64,000 bases of DNA. Origin: Planctomycetota bacterium (GTDB taxonomy: Bacteria; Planctomycetota; Planctomycetia; Pirellulales; Pirellulaceae). Made by a program: the position numbers and the translations under genes. How positions within the stretch are numbered: the first letter of the stretch is position 1; every line of letters starts with the position of its first letter. The stretch spans positions 1 through 64,000 of the forward strand of contig CAUJHS010000074.1 of NCBI GenBank assembly GCA_963204915.1. Direction: 5' to 3'. The notes beneath the pieces are model-generated. The model did no database searches, was not told the origin of the DNA, and was given only the letters and a program-made list of their open reading frames with translations. Below are positions 45,632-57,318 of the stretch, in pieces.

Positions 45632-46666
45632 ACCCTGGATCGTCAACTGCAAAAGCACGGGGTCGGGTTTTACCTCAAAGCCAGCGAAGGCTTCTGGGCC
45701 AATTTGCGCCCCATAGTCTTCCGCCTCCGGCGGCAGCACGAACGCCGTGACGTTCGTGAGCACGTGTTTTCCAAATCTTAGAGACTCGAGCGTCACCTGC
45801 CGAGCTGGTATTTGCCTCCCGGGGGTGTTTGGCGCCATGACAGTTGTCGCCGCGGGATCAATCTGAATTCCCGCCGATTGGGCGATCGATGAGGTAATCA
45901 ATGTCGGCGTTTTGCCGGGACGCCACGTGAACGTCAACGGCGTCCGGTCATTCATGATTGCTCCCAGTCGAACCTGTCCGCTTTGAAGGTAAATCACGTG
46001 GGGTAACGTAACGACAACCGCCTCAGACTGGTTTACCAGGCGCAGGTCGGCCGAGTAGTCCTTAATGGGGCCCAGGCGGTGACCGCCGCCAAGTTGGCCT
46101 ATCGCCTCGGCTACGGCTGCGTTTTGTTGAAGAGTCGTGTATTCGTTCGGGAGTGTGGCAATGTCGGTTCGGCAGCTCGAGATGGTAATTAGAATTGCGT
46201 TTTGCATATTTGACGCATCTATGAGCAATCGTTGCATCACGGGAGCGCCGCCGAGCTTATCGGGCGGAACCGCGATGCTGTCAAGCTGCCTTTCCCACGT
46301 CTTGCGGGCCGGATCATTCGGAGAGAGTTTGTTGAATTTCTTTCTGCCCGCCTTCTCCTTGGCCTGACGCTGCGCCTGCGCTAACGCGTTGCGAGCTCGT
46401 TCTTCGGAAATCTTCGTATGGAGATCGCGCAGGGCGTTGACCATGCCCGGTAATTGATCAAGGCTGCGTCGTAAACTGTGTTCGCGCGGAGTGATCCAAA
46501 TCGTGCTATTGGGTCGACACGATAGCCCAAATTGCCCCGTAAGAACCGTCTCGGGAGTGCATTGAGCAATGCCCGCAGCTGGCAAACCAACGAACGAAAG
46601 AAACGACAATACGCCGCATGTTATCCACGAGCAATGGGGTCGGATTGATAAACCGGCGCCATACAT
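45623..46666 (-). CDS. Secreted aspartyl-protease-like protein lacking D-T/S-G
   Basis: A 347-residue protein from the ATG at 46666; a TTG at 46699 extends it by 11 codons. After a signal peptide ('GVLSFLSFVGLPAAGIAQC') and a coiled-coil Lys/Arg-rich part (residues 90-140), the C-terminal ~130 residues follow the strand pattern of retropepsin-type proteases ('VRLGAIMNDRTPLTFTWRP', then 'TPTLITSSIAQSAGIQIDP' and 'VTLESLRFGKHVLTNVTAFV'). At the place of the catalytic D-T/S-G it has 'WRPGKTPT', so activity is unlikely. A binding role for the dead fold is inferred. Confidence 0.55.
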   Translation of the reverse strand: MYGAGLSIRPHCSWITCGVLSFLSFVGLPAAGIAQCTPETVLTGQFGLSCRPNSTIWITPREHSLRRSLDQLPGMVNALRDLHTKISEERARNALAQAQRQAKEKAGRKKFNKLSPNDPARKTWERQLDSIAVPPDKLGGAPVMQRLLIDASNMQNAILITISSCRTDIATLPNEYTTLQQNAAVAEAIGQLGGGHRLGPIKDYSADLRLVNQSEAVVVTLPHVIYLQSGQVRLGAIMNDRTPLTFTWRPGKTPTLITSSIAQSAGIQIDPAATTVMAPNTPGRQIPARQVTLESLRFGKHVLTNVTAFVLPPEAEDYGAQIGPEAFAGFEVKPDPVLLQLTIQGAP

Positions 46667-47000
46667 CAGGGTTTGGATGGTCGTGTGAACACACGGCAAA
46701 AAAACGAGGGAGGCGTCGCATGCGCCCCAACAACATCATACTTGGATCGCCCCGCGCCAGGCAACTCGCTCCGTCGTTGGGACGTCGGTGCTTTTGTCAA
46801 CTGCGGCCATTAGCCGCTGGGCGCAAGCCCTTTGTTCCTGGCGAGGGCCGTATGCGAGAGCAAAGCCGCTGATGTAAATATACGCACGAACCCCGTACTC
46901 ACTACGGATTAACGCGGTTCTTGCCAAGTTCGATGGACACTTAGGCGCGCGAGCTGGATTCGCGTGATCAGCGACCACCGAATTCGTCACGATCGAAACT
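46667..47000. other. Spacer without a supported gene
   Basis: About 330 bp between two minus-strand genes. A minus-strand frame of 106 codons (46736-47056) runs through it and into the oxidoreductase gene, but has no ribosome site or recognisable product. No RNA gene or terminator was found. Confidence 0.4.
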
Positions 47001-48251
47001 TCATCGCACTTCGCCCAGCACCTCGGCGCCGTGGCCTTGTTGAATCTTGGGGACATAGGTTTCGAGAAACTGGTTCGTAGCCTGGTCCGTGAGATCGACG
47101 ACGGCGCGTCGCTCGGAGGAAAGGTATGCGGCCATCGTTAATCGCACGATTTTCAAGCCATAGTTCCAATCGAGCATCGCCCGGCGACCTGCGAGAAACG
47201 CCTGCACCGCGTCTTCGTTTTCATCGGTGTAGCCAAGGACATCCGGTTCGTTCGGCTGAACGGTCAACAGACCGCGGCTCGCTTGGGACTTTTCCAGCGC
47301 CAACTCCGTGTTGGCCGCTCCGCTTGCGGCCGCGTCGCCAATAAAGACCTCAAGTGGCGACCGGAGAGTATTCATATCAAATGCGTACCCGGGACCAATC
47401 CCGTCTAAACCGAGCCGCAAGCCAATCTTGTCGAACATCCAAGAGACCGTGAACTGACTTTTGACCAGTTGGCCTGTTTCAGGGTTGCGAAACGTCGTTA
47501 CGCCGGTGGCGAAGTCTTCGGCAGGGGTCTTGGCGTAATCGACGCCGTGCGTTTTCAGAAGTTGTTGCCGCCAATTGGGTTGCCCCCACTTTAAGAGCGA
47601 GAGGTCTGCGGAAATGGAAACGGGTTCGAGAAAATCGACCGGTTTGTTGGGCGGCGTCAAAGCGTACCACCCCACAGCGAGACAGTGACATCCCATATCG
47701 CTCATCACCCCGCCGCCCTGGCGAACAGGATCCCAAAACCAGCCCGAGTGCGGACCTGCGTGCTCCTCGCCGGAGCGCGTCAATACGGGCGGTCCCATTG
47801 CTTCGATCACAGGGCGCAGTTGCCGTAGTCCCGCCTGAACCGAATTCATATGCAGTTGGTTCTCAAAAAAAACGTGGGGAAGTCCGACGCTCTCCACCAA
47901 TTCAACCATGCGCCGCGCTTCGGCCAGGTTACGGGCCAAAGGTTTCTCGCAAATCACCCCACGAAGCGGTACGCCCGAGCGAACCGCATCGCACAACTCC
48001 TCCACATGGGCGACCCGGGCGAAATTGGGGGCAAAGATCGCCACCACGTCGACATGCGGAATCATTTCGCGAATCGAGTTGTAAATGACGCCTTCGCCAA
48101 GCCCTTCGTCGCGAACCCGGCGCGCCAAATGTTCGGGGCGCGTGCGCGAGAACAAACCGGCCACTTCCACATGGCGGACCTGCCGTAAAGCCCGCAAATG
48201 AAACGCCGAGACAAACCCCCCGCCGACAATACCGTATCGCAACGTTTTCAT
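47001..48251 (-). CDS. Gfo/Idh/MocA-family oxidoreductase
   Basis: A 416-residue NAD(P)-dependent oxidoreductase, probably acting on a sugar or inositol. The Rossmann start 'LRYGIVGGGFVSAFHLRAL' and the family's E-K-P motif ('VICEKPLARNLAEARRMVEL') are clear, followed by the alpha/beta substrate domain with 'GVMSDMGCHCLAVGWYAL'. The ATG at 48251 has GGAGAA upstream; the frame is open to 48287. No Tat signal is seen, unlike many planctomycete members. Specificity cannot be told. Confidence 0.92.
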   Translation of the reverse strand: MKTLRYGIVGGGFVSAFHLRALRQVRHVEVAGLFSRTRPEHLARRVRDEGLGEGVIYNSIREMIPHVDVVAIFAPNFARVAHVEELCDAVRSGVPLRGVICEKPLARNLAEARRMVELVESVGLPHVFFENQLHMNSVQAGLRQLRPVIEAMGPPVLTRSGEEHAGPHSGWFWDPVRQGGGVMSDMGCHCLAVGWYALTPPNKPVDFLEPVSISADLSLLKWGQPNWRQQLLKTHGVDYAKTPAEDFATGVTTFRNPETGQLVKSQFTVSWMFDKIGLRLGLDGIGPGYAFDMNTLRSPLEVFIGDAAASGAANTELALEKSQASRGLLTVQPNEPDVLGYTDENEDAVQAFLAGRRAMLDWNYGLKIVRLTMAAYLSSERRAVVDLTDQATNQFLETYVPKIQQGHGAEVLGEVR

Positions 48252-48338
48252 AGCGTTCTCCAGATGCATAGCTTTTTGGTTGTTCAATGTGGGGCGATTA
48301 TAACGGCGGCAGCGCCCCGCCGCACCCGCTCGGCTTGT

Positions 48339-48399
48339 GTTAAGAAAAGGTTAAGAGATCGTGAAGGGGGAGATAAATCTCTTGGAGTTCGGTTATTCT
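48339..48399 (+). promoter_or_regulatory. Pho-box-like direct repeat upstream of pstS
   Basis: GTTAAG occurs at 48339-48344 and again at 48350-48355, an exact 11-bp period, as in PhoB/PhoP boxes. A TATTCT at 48394-48399 could be the -10. This is the only regulated-looking site ahead of pstS, which starts at 48505. Confidence 0.45.
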
Positions 48400-48504
48400 T
48401 AGGGAGCGAACGATTGAGGTGTAGTAGCCATTCGGCATACAAAGGAATGCGTTGGATAATCCTGACTGGGTCGACGCGTCCCTGTTTTGCGAAGGAAACG
48501 TTTG

Positions 48505-49587
48505 ATGGCGCCACGCAAAAGGCTTGTAGTTTGGCAAGGGTTGATGGTTAGCCTCTTATGCGGCGCCGGGTTGACCGGATGCAACACGTCGACCACGGAG
48601 TCCGGCGGCGGTAGTGGCGGAGGCGGAGCAAGCGCACTTCGTGGAAGCGTGGAACTAGATGGCTCCAGTACCGTATATCCCATCAGCGAGGCCGCGGCGA
48701 GTGCGTTCGGCGAAAAATATCCCAACGTCAAGGCGACGGTGGGTGTTTCGGGTACGGGCGGAGGTTTCAAACGATTTGTGCGCGGAGAAGTTGATGTCTC
48801 GAACGCTTCGCGACCCATCAAATGGGAAGAGCACCTGCAATGCGCCGAAGTCAGCCCGACGGTCCAATACCTCGAACTTCCCGTGGCGTATGACGGATTG
48901 ACCATTGTCGTTAATCCGGCGAACGATTGGGTCGATCAAATCACCGTTGAGCAACTGCAAGAAATCTATCTCGAAGGCGGCGGCGTCCAAACTTGGAAAG
49001 ACCTCAACCCTGCTTGGCCGGATGGCAAGATTCAGGTCTACTCGCCAGGGACCGACTCCGGTACGTTTGACTTTTTTCGCGAGGTGATGATCGGCAGCGG
49101 CGAGGGCAGGTCGATGCGCAAAGACATGTCGACCAATGAGGACGATAACGTGCTCGTAACGGGCGTAGCGGGCGACAAGAACTCCATTGGGTTTTTCGGC
49201 GCTTCGTACTACTTCAATAACAAAGAAAAGCTTAAGGCCGTTCCCGTGGTCAATCCGTCGTCGGGTCAGGCCGTGCTGCCCTCGCCGGAGGCGGTAGAAA
49301 GCGGCGAATACGCGCCATTAAGTCGGCCCCTGTTCATTTACGTTAATGTGAATTCGTTGAAGCGTCCAGAGATGCAAAGATTCGTTGAGTTTTATCTAGA
49401 CCGCGCCGCGGAATTTGCTGTCCAAGTCGATTATGTCGGCCTTTCCGAAGATGTGTCCGAACGCGTCAAAGAACATTTTCGCAAGAAGACGATAGGCACT
49501 CACTTCTGGACGCCTGAGGGTGAAAAACGAGAAGGAGGCCTTCTCGAGGTGTTTACTACGGAGAACGCCGTTCCCGTGCAAGGGTGA
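48505..49587 (+). CDS. pstS: Phosphate ABC transporter substrate-binding lipoprotein
   Basis: A 360-residue periplasmic phosphate-binding protein. The N-terminus carries a lipoprotein signal with lipobox L-T-G-C ('LCGAGLTGCNTSTTESGG') and a Gly-rich linker. The ligand loops are 'DGSSTVYPISEAAASAF', 'GVSGTGGGFKRFVRGEVDVS' and 'YSPGTDSGTFDFFREV', which match PstS phosphate-contact segments. A GAAGGA lies before the ATG. It is the first gene of pstSCAB. The central and C-terminal lobes look complete. Confidence 0.95.
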   Translation: MAPRKRLVVWQGLMVSLLCGAGLTGCNTSTTESGGGSGGGGASALRGSVELDGSSTVYPISEAAASAFGEKYPNVKATVGVSGTGGGFKRFVRGEVDVSNASRPIKWEEHLQCAEVSPTVQYLELPVAYDGLTIVVNPANDWVDQITVEQLQEIYLEGGGVQTWKDLNPAWPDGKIQVYSPGTDSGTFDFFREVMIGSGEGRSMRKDMSTNEDDNVLVTGVAGDKNSIGFFGASYYFNNKEKLKAVPVVNPSSGQAVLPSPEAVESGEYAPLSRPLFIYVNVNSLKRPEMQRFVEFYLDRAAEFAVQVDYVGLSEDVSERVKEHFRKKTIGTHFWTPEGEKREGGLLEVFTTENAVPVQG

Positions 49588-49696
49588 CCGATTCGTTTTC
49601 CAGCGGGATTGACGCGCCGTATGAGGGGCGGTTTACCTCGGGTGTTTGTTGGTCGCGGTGCGGGTGCTCCCAACCGTGGTTTGGTACGAAATAACT

Positions 49697-50677
49697 ATGG
49701 ACAACGCCACACCTGAAATCTTGCGCAGCGTCGCGCGTGGGCAACGTGTGAAGTCACGGCGGTTCCAAAAAGCTTCGAATCGACTCATTGCAGTGCTATT
49801 GGGGGGGGCGGCGTTATTTTCCGTCGTCGTCACGGCGTCGATTATCATCGTGCTCTTTACAGAGACGTTCCGCTTTTTCCAGCGCGACGAAGTCTCGCTG
49901 CGCGAATTTTTTCTGACCACGTCCTGGTCGCCTCTTTTGGGCGCCGAGAAGGATTTTGGCGTCTGGCCGCTTGTGAGCGGTACGCTCCTCGTGGCGGGCG
50001 TCGCTATGATCGTGGCGCTCCCTTTGGGATTGATTACGGCGGTCTTTTTGAGCGAATACGCGCCAACTCGTGTACGGGCCGTACTTAAGCCGACGTTGGA
50101 AGTGCTCGCGGGCATCCCGACCGTGGTGTACGGTTTCTTCGCACTCACGGTGATTACCCCGGGGTTGCGACTGTTGAATGATGTGTTCCTCGATGCTTTC
50201 ACGAACAAGGATTTCAGTATTTACAACGCGGCTTCCGCGGGCATCGCCGTCGGTATTTTGAGTCTGCCGATCGTCAGTTCGTTATGCGAGGACGCGCTCC
50301 GCGCCGTTCCCAAGAGTTTGCGCGAAGGCGCCTTCGGCCTGGGAGGCACTAAGTTTGACGTCTCCGTCAAAGTAGTGCTACCCGCGGCGCTTTCGGGCAT
50401 CGTGAGCGCTTTCTTGCTGGCGATTGCCCGCGCCGTAGGCGAAACGATGATCGTCGCCCTGGCGGCCGGCAACACGCCCAAATTGACGTTGGACGTGCGA
50501 GAACAAATCCAAACGATGACCGGCTACATGGTTCAAATGGCGCTGGGCGATGTTAGCAATTTTGGCGTTGAGTATTTGTCGATGTACGCCGTCGCCGCCA
50601 TGTTGTTTGCTATGACATTTGTGCTGACGGTTATTGGCAATATGATTCGCAAACGATTTCGCGAGGCGTACCAATGA
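49697..50677 (+). CDS. pstC: Phosphate ABC transporter permease PstC
   Basis: A 326-residue permease with six predicted spans. The ABC coupling (EAA) loop lies near 'LPIVSSLCEDALRAVPKSLR' to 'EGAFGLGGTKFDVSVKVVLP'. The N-terminus is cytoplasmic and basic; TM1 is 'AALFSVVVTASIIIVLFTET'. The ATG at 49697 is chosen over an upstream GTG. The stop overlaps the start of pstA by 4 bp (ATGA). Length is typical (about 310-320). Confidence 0.94.
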   Translation: MDNATPEILRSVARGQRVKSRRFQKASNRLIAVLLGGAALFSVVVTASIIIVLFTETFRFFQRDEVSLREFFLTTSWSPLLGAEKDFGVWPLVSGTLLVAGVAMIVALPLGLITAVFLSEYAPTRVRAVLKPTLEVLAGIPTVVYGFFALTVITPGLRLLNDVFLDAFTNKDFSIYNAASAGIAVGILSLPIVSSLCEDALRAVPKSLREGAFGLGGTKFDVSVKVVLPAALSGIVSAFLLAIARAVGETMIVALAAGNTPKLTLDVREQIQTMTGYMVQMALGDVSNFGVEYLSMYAVAAMLFAMTFVLTVIGNMIRKRFREAYQ

Positions 50678-51915
50678 GCCCCATGGCGCCGTTCGATGAG
50701 ATGACCTCGGCGGCAAACGTCGTCATTCATGACGATGAGCGGATGAAGGCGGTCGAGCGTCCTGTGGCGGGGCGTCGACGTCGCAATCAAATATTCCTGA
50801 CGACATGTTGGGTCACGGCGTTGCTGTCGTTGTTAATTCTTCTCGTGCTGCTTTCCGCGATTTTTTGGCAGGGGTTTCAGCACTTCGACATCCGGTTTTT
50901 GTATGCGCCGCCGCACCCCGACCCGGACCAAGCCGGCGTTTGGCCCGCCGTGTGGGGAACGGTCTGGCTATGCGCCATCTGCGGGGTTGTCACTTTGCCT
51001 TTGGGCGTGGCCACGGCGATATTCTTGGAGGAGTATCCTCCGCGCAACTGGTGGGCCAAGAAACTGCACAGTTTCATTCAGTTGAACATCGCCAACCTCG
51101 CGGGAGTGCCTTCCGTCGTGTACGGAATTCTCGGGCTGACCGCCTTTGTGAACATGTTCGGTCTGTTCGGGAGCGAGGCCAACCCGAAAATGCAAATTGG
51201 AGTCGTGTACTCCGACCAGTACCTCACTGCCGGCGACGAAGTAGTTCTGGTTCCTGCGGAAGGTCCCAGCGCTCCAAGCCGCCCATTAGAAACGGGTATG
51301 GCGGCGGAATATGCGAACGGCAATGACATGGTCTTAAACGTCATCGGTCCAGAAGACCCGCTTCCCGAAGATCAGGAGTTGCTCCGCAGGACGCTACGCT
51401 CTGACGCCACTGGGGGACGCATCAGTGACACCACTTGGTACTACGTTCGTTTGCCCTTTGGGCGCGGCGTCTTGGCAGGTGGGCTAACGTTGATGCTGGT
51501 GGTCCTGCCGGTCTTGATCATTTCGACGCAAGAGGCGCTGCGCGCCGTGCCGAATTCGCTGCGGGAAGGCGCGCTCGGCATGGGATGCACCCGGTGGCAA
51601 ATGATCTATAAGATCACTTTGCCCGCGGCCATGCCAGGCATTATGACCGGCTCGATCCTCGCGATGAGTCGGGCAATTGGCGAAGCGGCTCCGTTGCTCA
51701 TGATCGCGGGTATTGTGTTTATCAAGTTCGCCCCGGACAATTTGATGGACGACTTCACAGCCCTGCCGTTGCAAATTTACAATTGGGCGCAACGGCCTCA
51801 GGAGTCGTTTCATCAAGTGGCGGCGAGCGGCATTATCGTGTTGCTGGTCGTATTGTTAGCTTTTAATGGGCTGGCAATTTTCCTTCGCCAGCGATTTCAG
51901 AAACCGTTATCCTAA
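50674..51915 (+). CDS. pstA: Phosphate ABC transporter permease PstA with large insert
   Basis: A 413-residue permease; PstA normally has about 280-300 residues. TM1 ('ALLSLLILLVLLSAIFWQGF'), the EAA loop ('EALRAVPNSLREGALGMG') and the usual six spans are present. About 95 extra residues, acidic and without hydrophobic stretches, lie at residues 166-262, between TM3-4 ('VYGILGLTAFVNMFGLF') and the next span, and by topology they face the periplasm, near where PstS docks. It starts inside the pstC stop (ATGA). Confidence 0.93.
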   Translation: MSPMAPFDEMTSAANVVIHDDERMKAVERPVAGRRRRNQIFLTTCWVTALLSLLILLVLLSAIFWQGFQHFDIRFLYAPPHPDPDQAGVWPAVWGTVWLCAICGVVTLPLGVATAIFLEEYPPRNWWAKKLHSFIQLNIANLAGVPSVVYGILGLTAFVNMFGLFGSEANPKMQIGVVYSDQYLTAGDEVVLVPAEGPSAPSRPLETGMAAEYANGNDMVLNVIGPEDPLPEDQELLRRTLRSDATGGRISDTTWYYVRLPFGRGVLAGGLTLMLVVLPVLIISTQEALRAVPNSLREGALGMGCTRWQMIYKITLPAAMPGIMTGSILAMSRAIGEAAPLLMIAGIVFIKFAPDNLMDDFTALPLQIYNWAQRPQESFHQVAASGIIVLLVVLLAFNGLAIFLRQRFQKPLS

Positions 51916-51963
51916 TTTGAGCCACCGCGCCCGCGGCGCTCGGTGGCCTTGCCCTCCCCTCGT

Positions 51964-52884
51964 ATGGCTCGTATGGCCGCTCCGACAGGCAACCCTATGA
52001 GTAACCCGCCTGCCCCGGCGAAAACGCGCGATGAGAATCTTCCCAACAAAGCCGCCGAAGGTGGGGCGTCTCCGTATCAGCGGGCATTAGACTCGAACAT
52101 TAATGCACCGCATTTGGGTGAACCCAACGCGCAAGTTGCTTTGCACGTAGACCGCTTTAATGCTTGGTACGGCGATTTTCACGTACTCAAAAACTTGCGT
52201 ATGGACATTCCTGAGCACCGCGTTACGGCGCTCATTGGCCCCAGCGGATGCGGTAAATCTACCTTCTTGCGGTGGATAAACCGCATGAACGACCTCGTTG
52301 AAAGCGCCCGAGCCGAAGGTGTGATGCGCATGCACGATGTGGACGTGCTGGCACGCCATTTGGACACCGTAACGCTGCGTCGGCGCGTGGGTATGGTGTT
52401 TCAAAAGCCGAACCCGTTTCCCAAATCGATTTTTGATAACGTCGCCTTTGGACCTCGACTCCACCTGAAGTTAACACGCGCCGAATTGATCGATCTCGTT
52501 GAATGGTCGCTTCAAAAGGCGGCTTTGTGGAAAGAAGTGAAAGACCGCCTGCGCAGTAGCGCCTTGGGATTAAGCGGCGGCCAACAACAGCGACTGTGCA
52601 TTGCTCGCGCGATCGCCGTCGGCCCGCAAGTGTTGCTGATGGACGAACCTGCGTCGTCGCTGGATCCTCGGTCCGCCGCGGCGATTGAAGACTTAATTAT
52701 GGAATTGCGGCAAGATTATACGATTATTATTGTCACGCATAATATGCAGCAGGCGGCGCGGGCGAGCGATTATACCGCCTTTTTCTATGAGGGCGACTTG
52801 GTCGAGTTTGGACCCACCAAAAAACTCTTTACCAAGCCCGAAAAGAAACAAACGGAAAACTACATCACCGGCCGGTTCGGGTAA
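51964..52884 (+). CDS. pstB: Phosphate ABC transporter ATP-binding protein PstB
   Basis: A 306-residue ATPase. Walker A '[19 protein letters not shown]', PstB-typical '[19 protein letters not shown]', signature '[16 protein letters not shown]', Walker B '[13 protein letters not shown]' and '[17 protein letters not shown]' are all intact. An N-terminal extension of about 60 Pro/Ala-rich residues precedes the fold. Several ATGs (51964, 51973, 51997) are possible starts. It ends the pst operon in this window; phoU is not downstream. Confidence 0.95.
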   Translation: MARMAAPTGNPMSNPPAPAKTRDENLPNKAAEGGASPYQRALDSNINAPHLGEPNAQVALHVDRFNAWYGDFHVLKNLRMDIPEHRVTALIGPSGCGKSTFLRWINRMNDLVESARAEGVMRMHDVDVLARHLDTVTLRRRVGMVFQKPNPFPKSIFDNVAFGPRLHLKLTRAELIDLVEWSLQKAALWKEVKDRLRSSALGLSGGQQQRLCIARAIAVGPQVLLMDEPASSLDPRSAAAIEDLIMELRQDYTIIIVTHNMQQAARASDYTAFFYEGDLVEFGPTKKLFTKPEKKQTENYITGRFG

Positions 52885-56898
<4,014 letters not shown>

Positions 56899-57238
56899 TG
56901 GCGTGGTGCTCCAGGCCCCCCGTTTTGCGGATGGTTTCGAACAGGCGATTTCAATCCTTCACGAGGTAGAGCTTCGCGAAGTATTGTTCGACGCATTATT
57001 TTGCGTTTGCTTGCAGCGCAACGGAAATGTTGGTAGCGCTGCGCCGGCAGTGAAAGCTCACGACGATTTTACGGAGGTCGGTTAATCGAACGCAAGCGAA
57101 TGCGGCGTGCGGTTGAACACGGTGGGCGCCTTTTCCCCGGCGGCCGCGCGGGTCGGGACGCCGCCGCAACAGCCGATGCCGGGGGAGCAGCAAGTTGGTC
57201 GATGGCCCTGTTGGTTCGAGGGCGGACCACCGAGTAAT
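56899..57238. other. Spacer between convergent genes
   Basis: About 340 bp between the FAAL fusion and the molybdenum hydroxylase operon. No terminator was found. The only item of note is a Cys-rich minus-strand frame listed separately. Confidence 0.4.
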
Positions 57239-57318
57239 TCAACGACCAGCCGATTGTTTTTCCGAAATCGCCTTCCACAAGCGCGGCGGCGAAATGGGAA
57301 GTTCACGCATGCGGACAC
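57082..57318 (-). CDS. Possible Cys-rich small protein, low support
   Basis: A minus-strand frame of 78 codons that overlaps the end of the molybdenum hydroxylase large-subunit gene by 80 bp. Its C-terminal half has 'RPTCCSPGIGCCGGVPTRA', two Cys pairs spaced like a metal site. The start is uncertain (GTG at the far end, no ribosome site), so it may be chance; its position right after the large subunit gene makes a coupled small protein conceivable. Confidence 0.22.
   Translation of the reverse strand: MSACVNFPFRRRACGRRFRKNNRLVVELLGGPPSNQQGHRPTCCSPGIGCCGGVPTRAAAGEKAPTVFNRTPHSLAFD

Noticed and set aside
46736-47056. 106-codon minus-strand frame in the spacer after the oxidoreductase gene
   Set aside because: No ribosome site, no recognisable domain, and it overlaps the 3' end of a firm gene.
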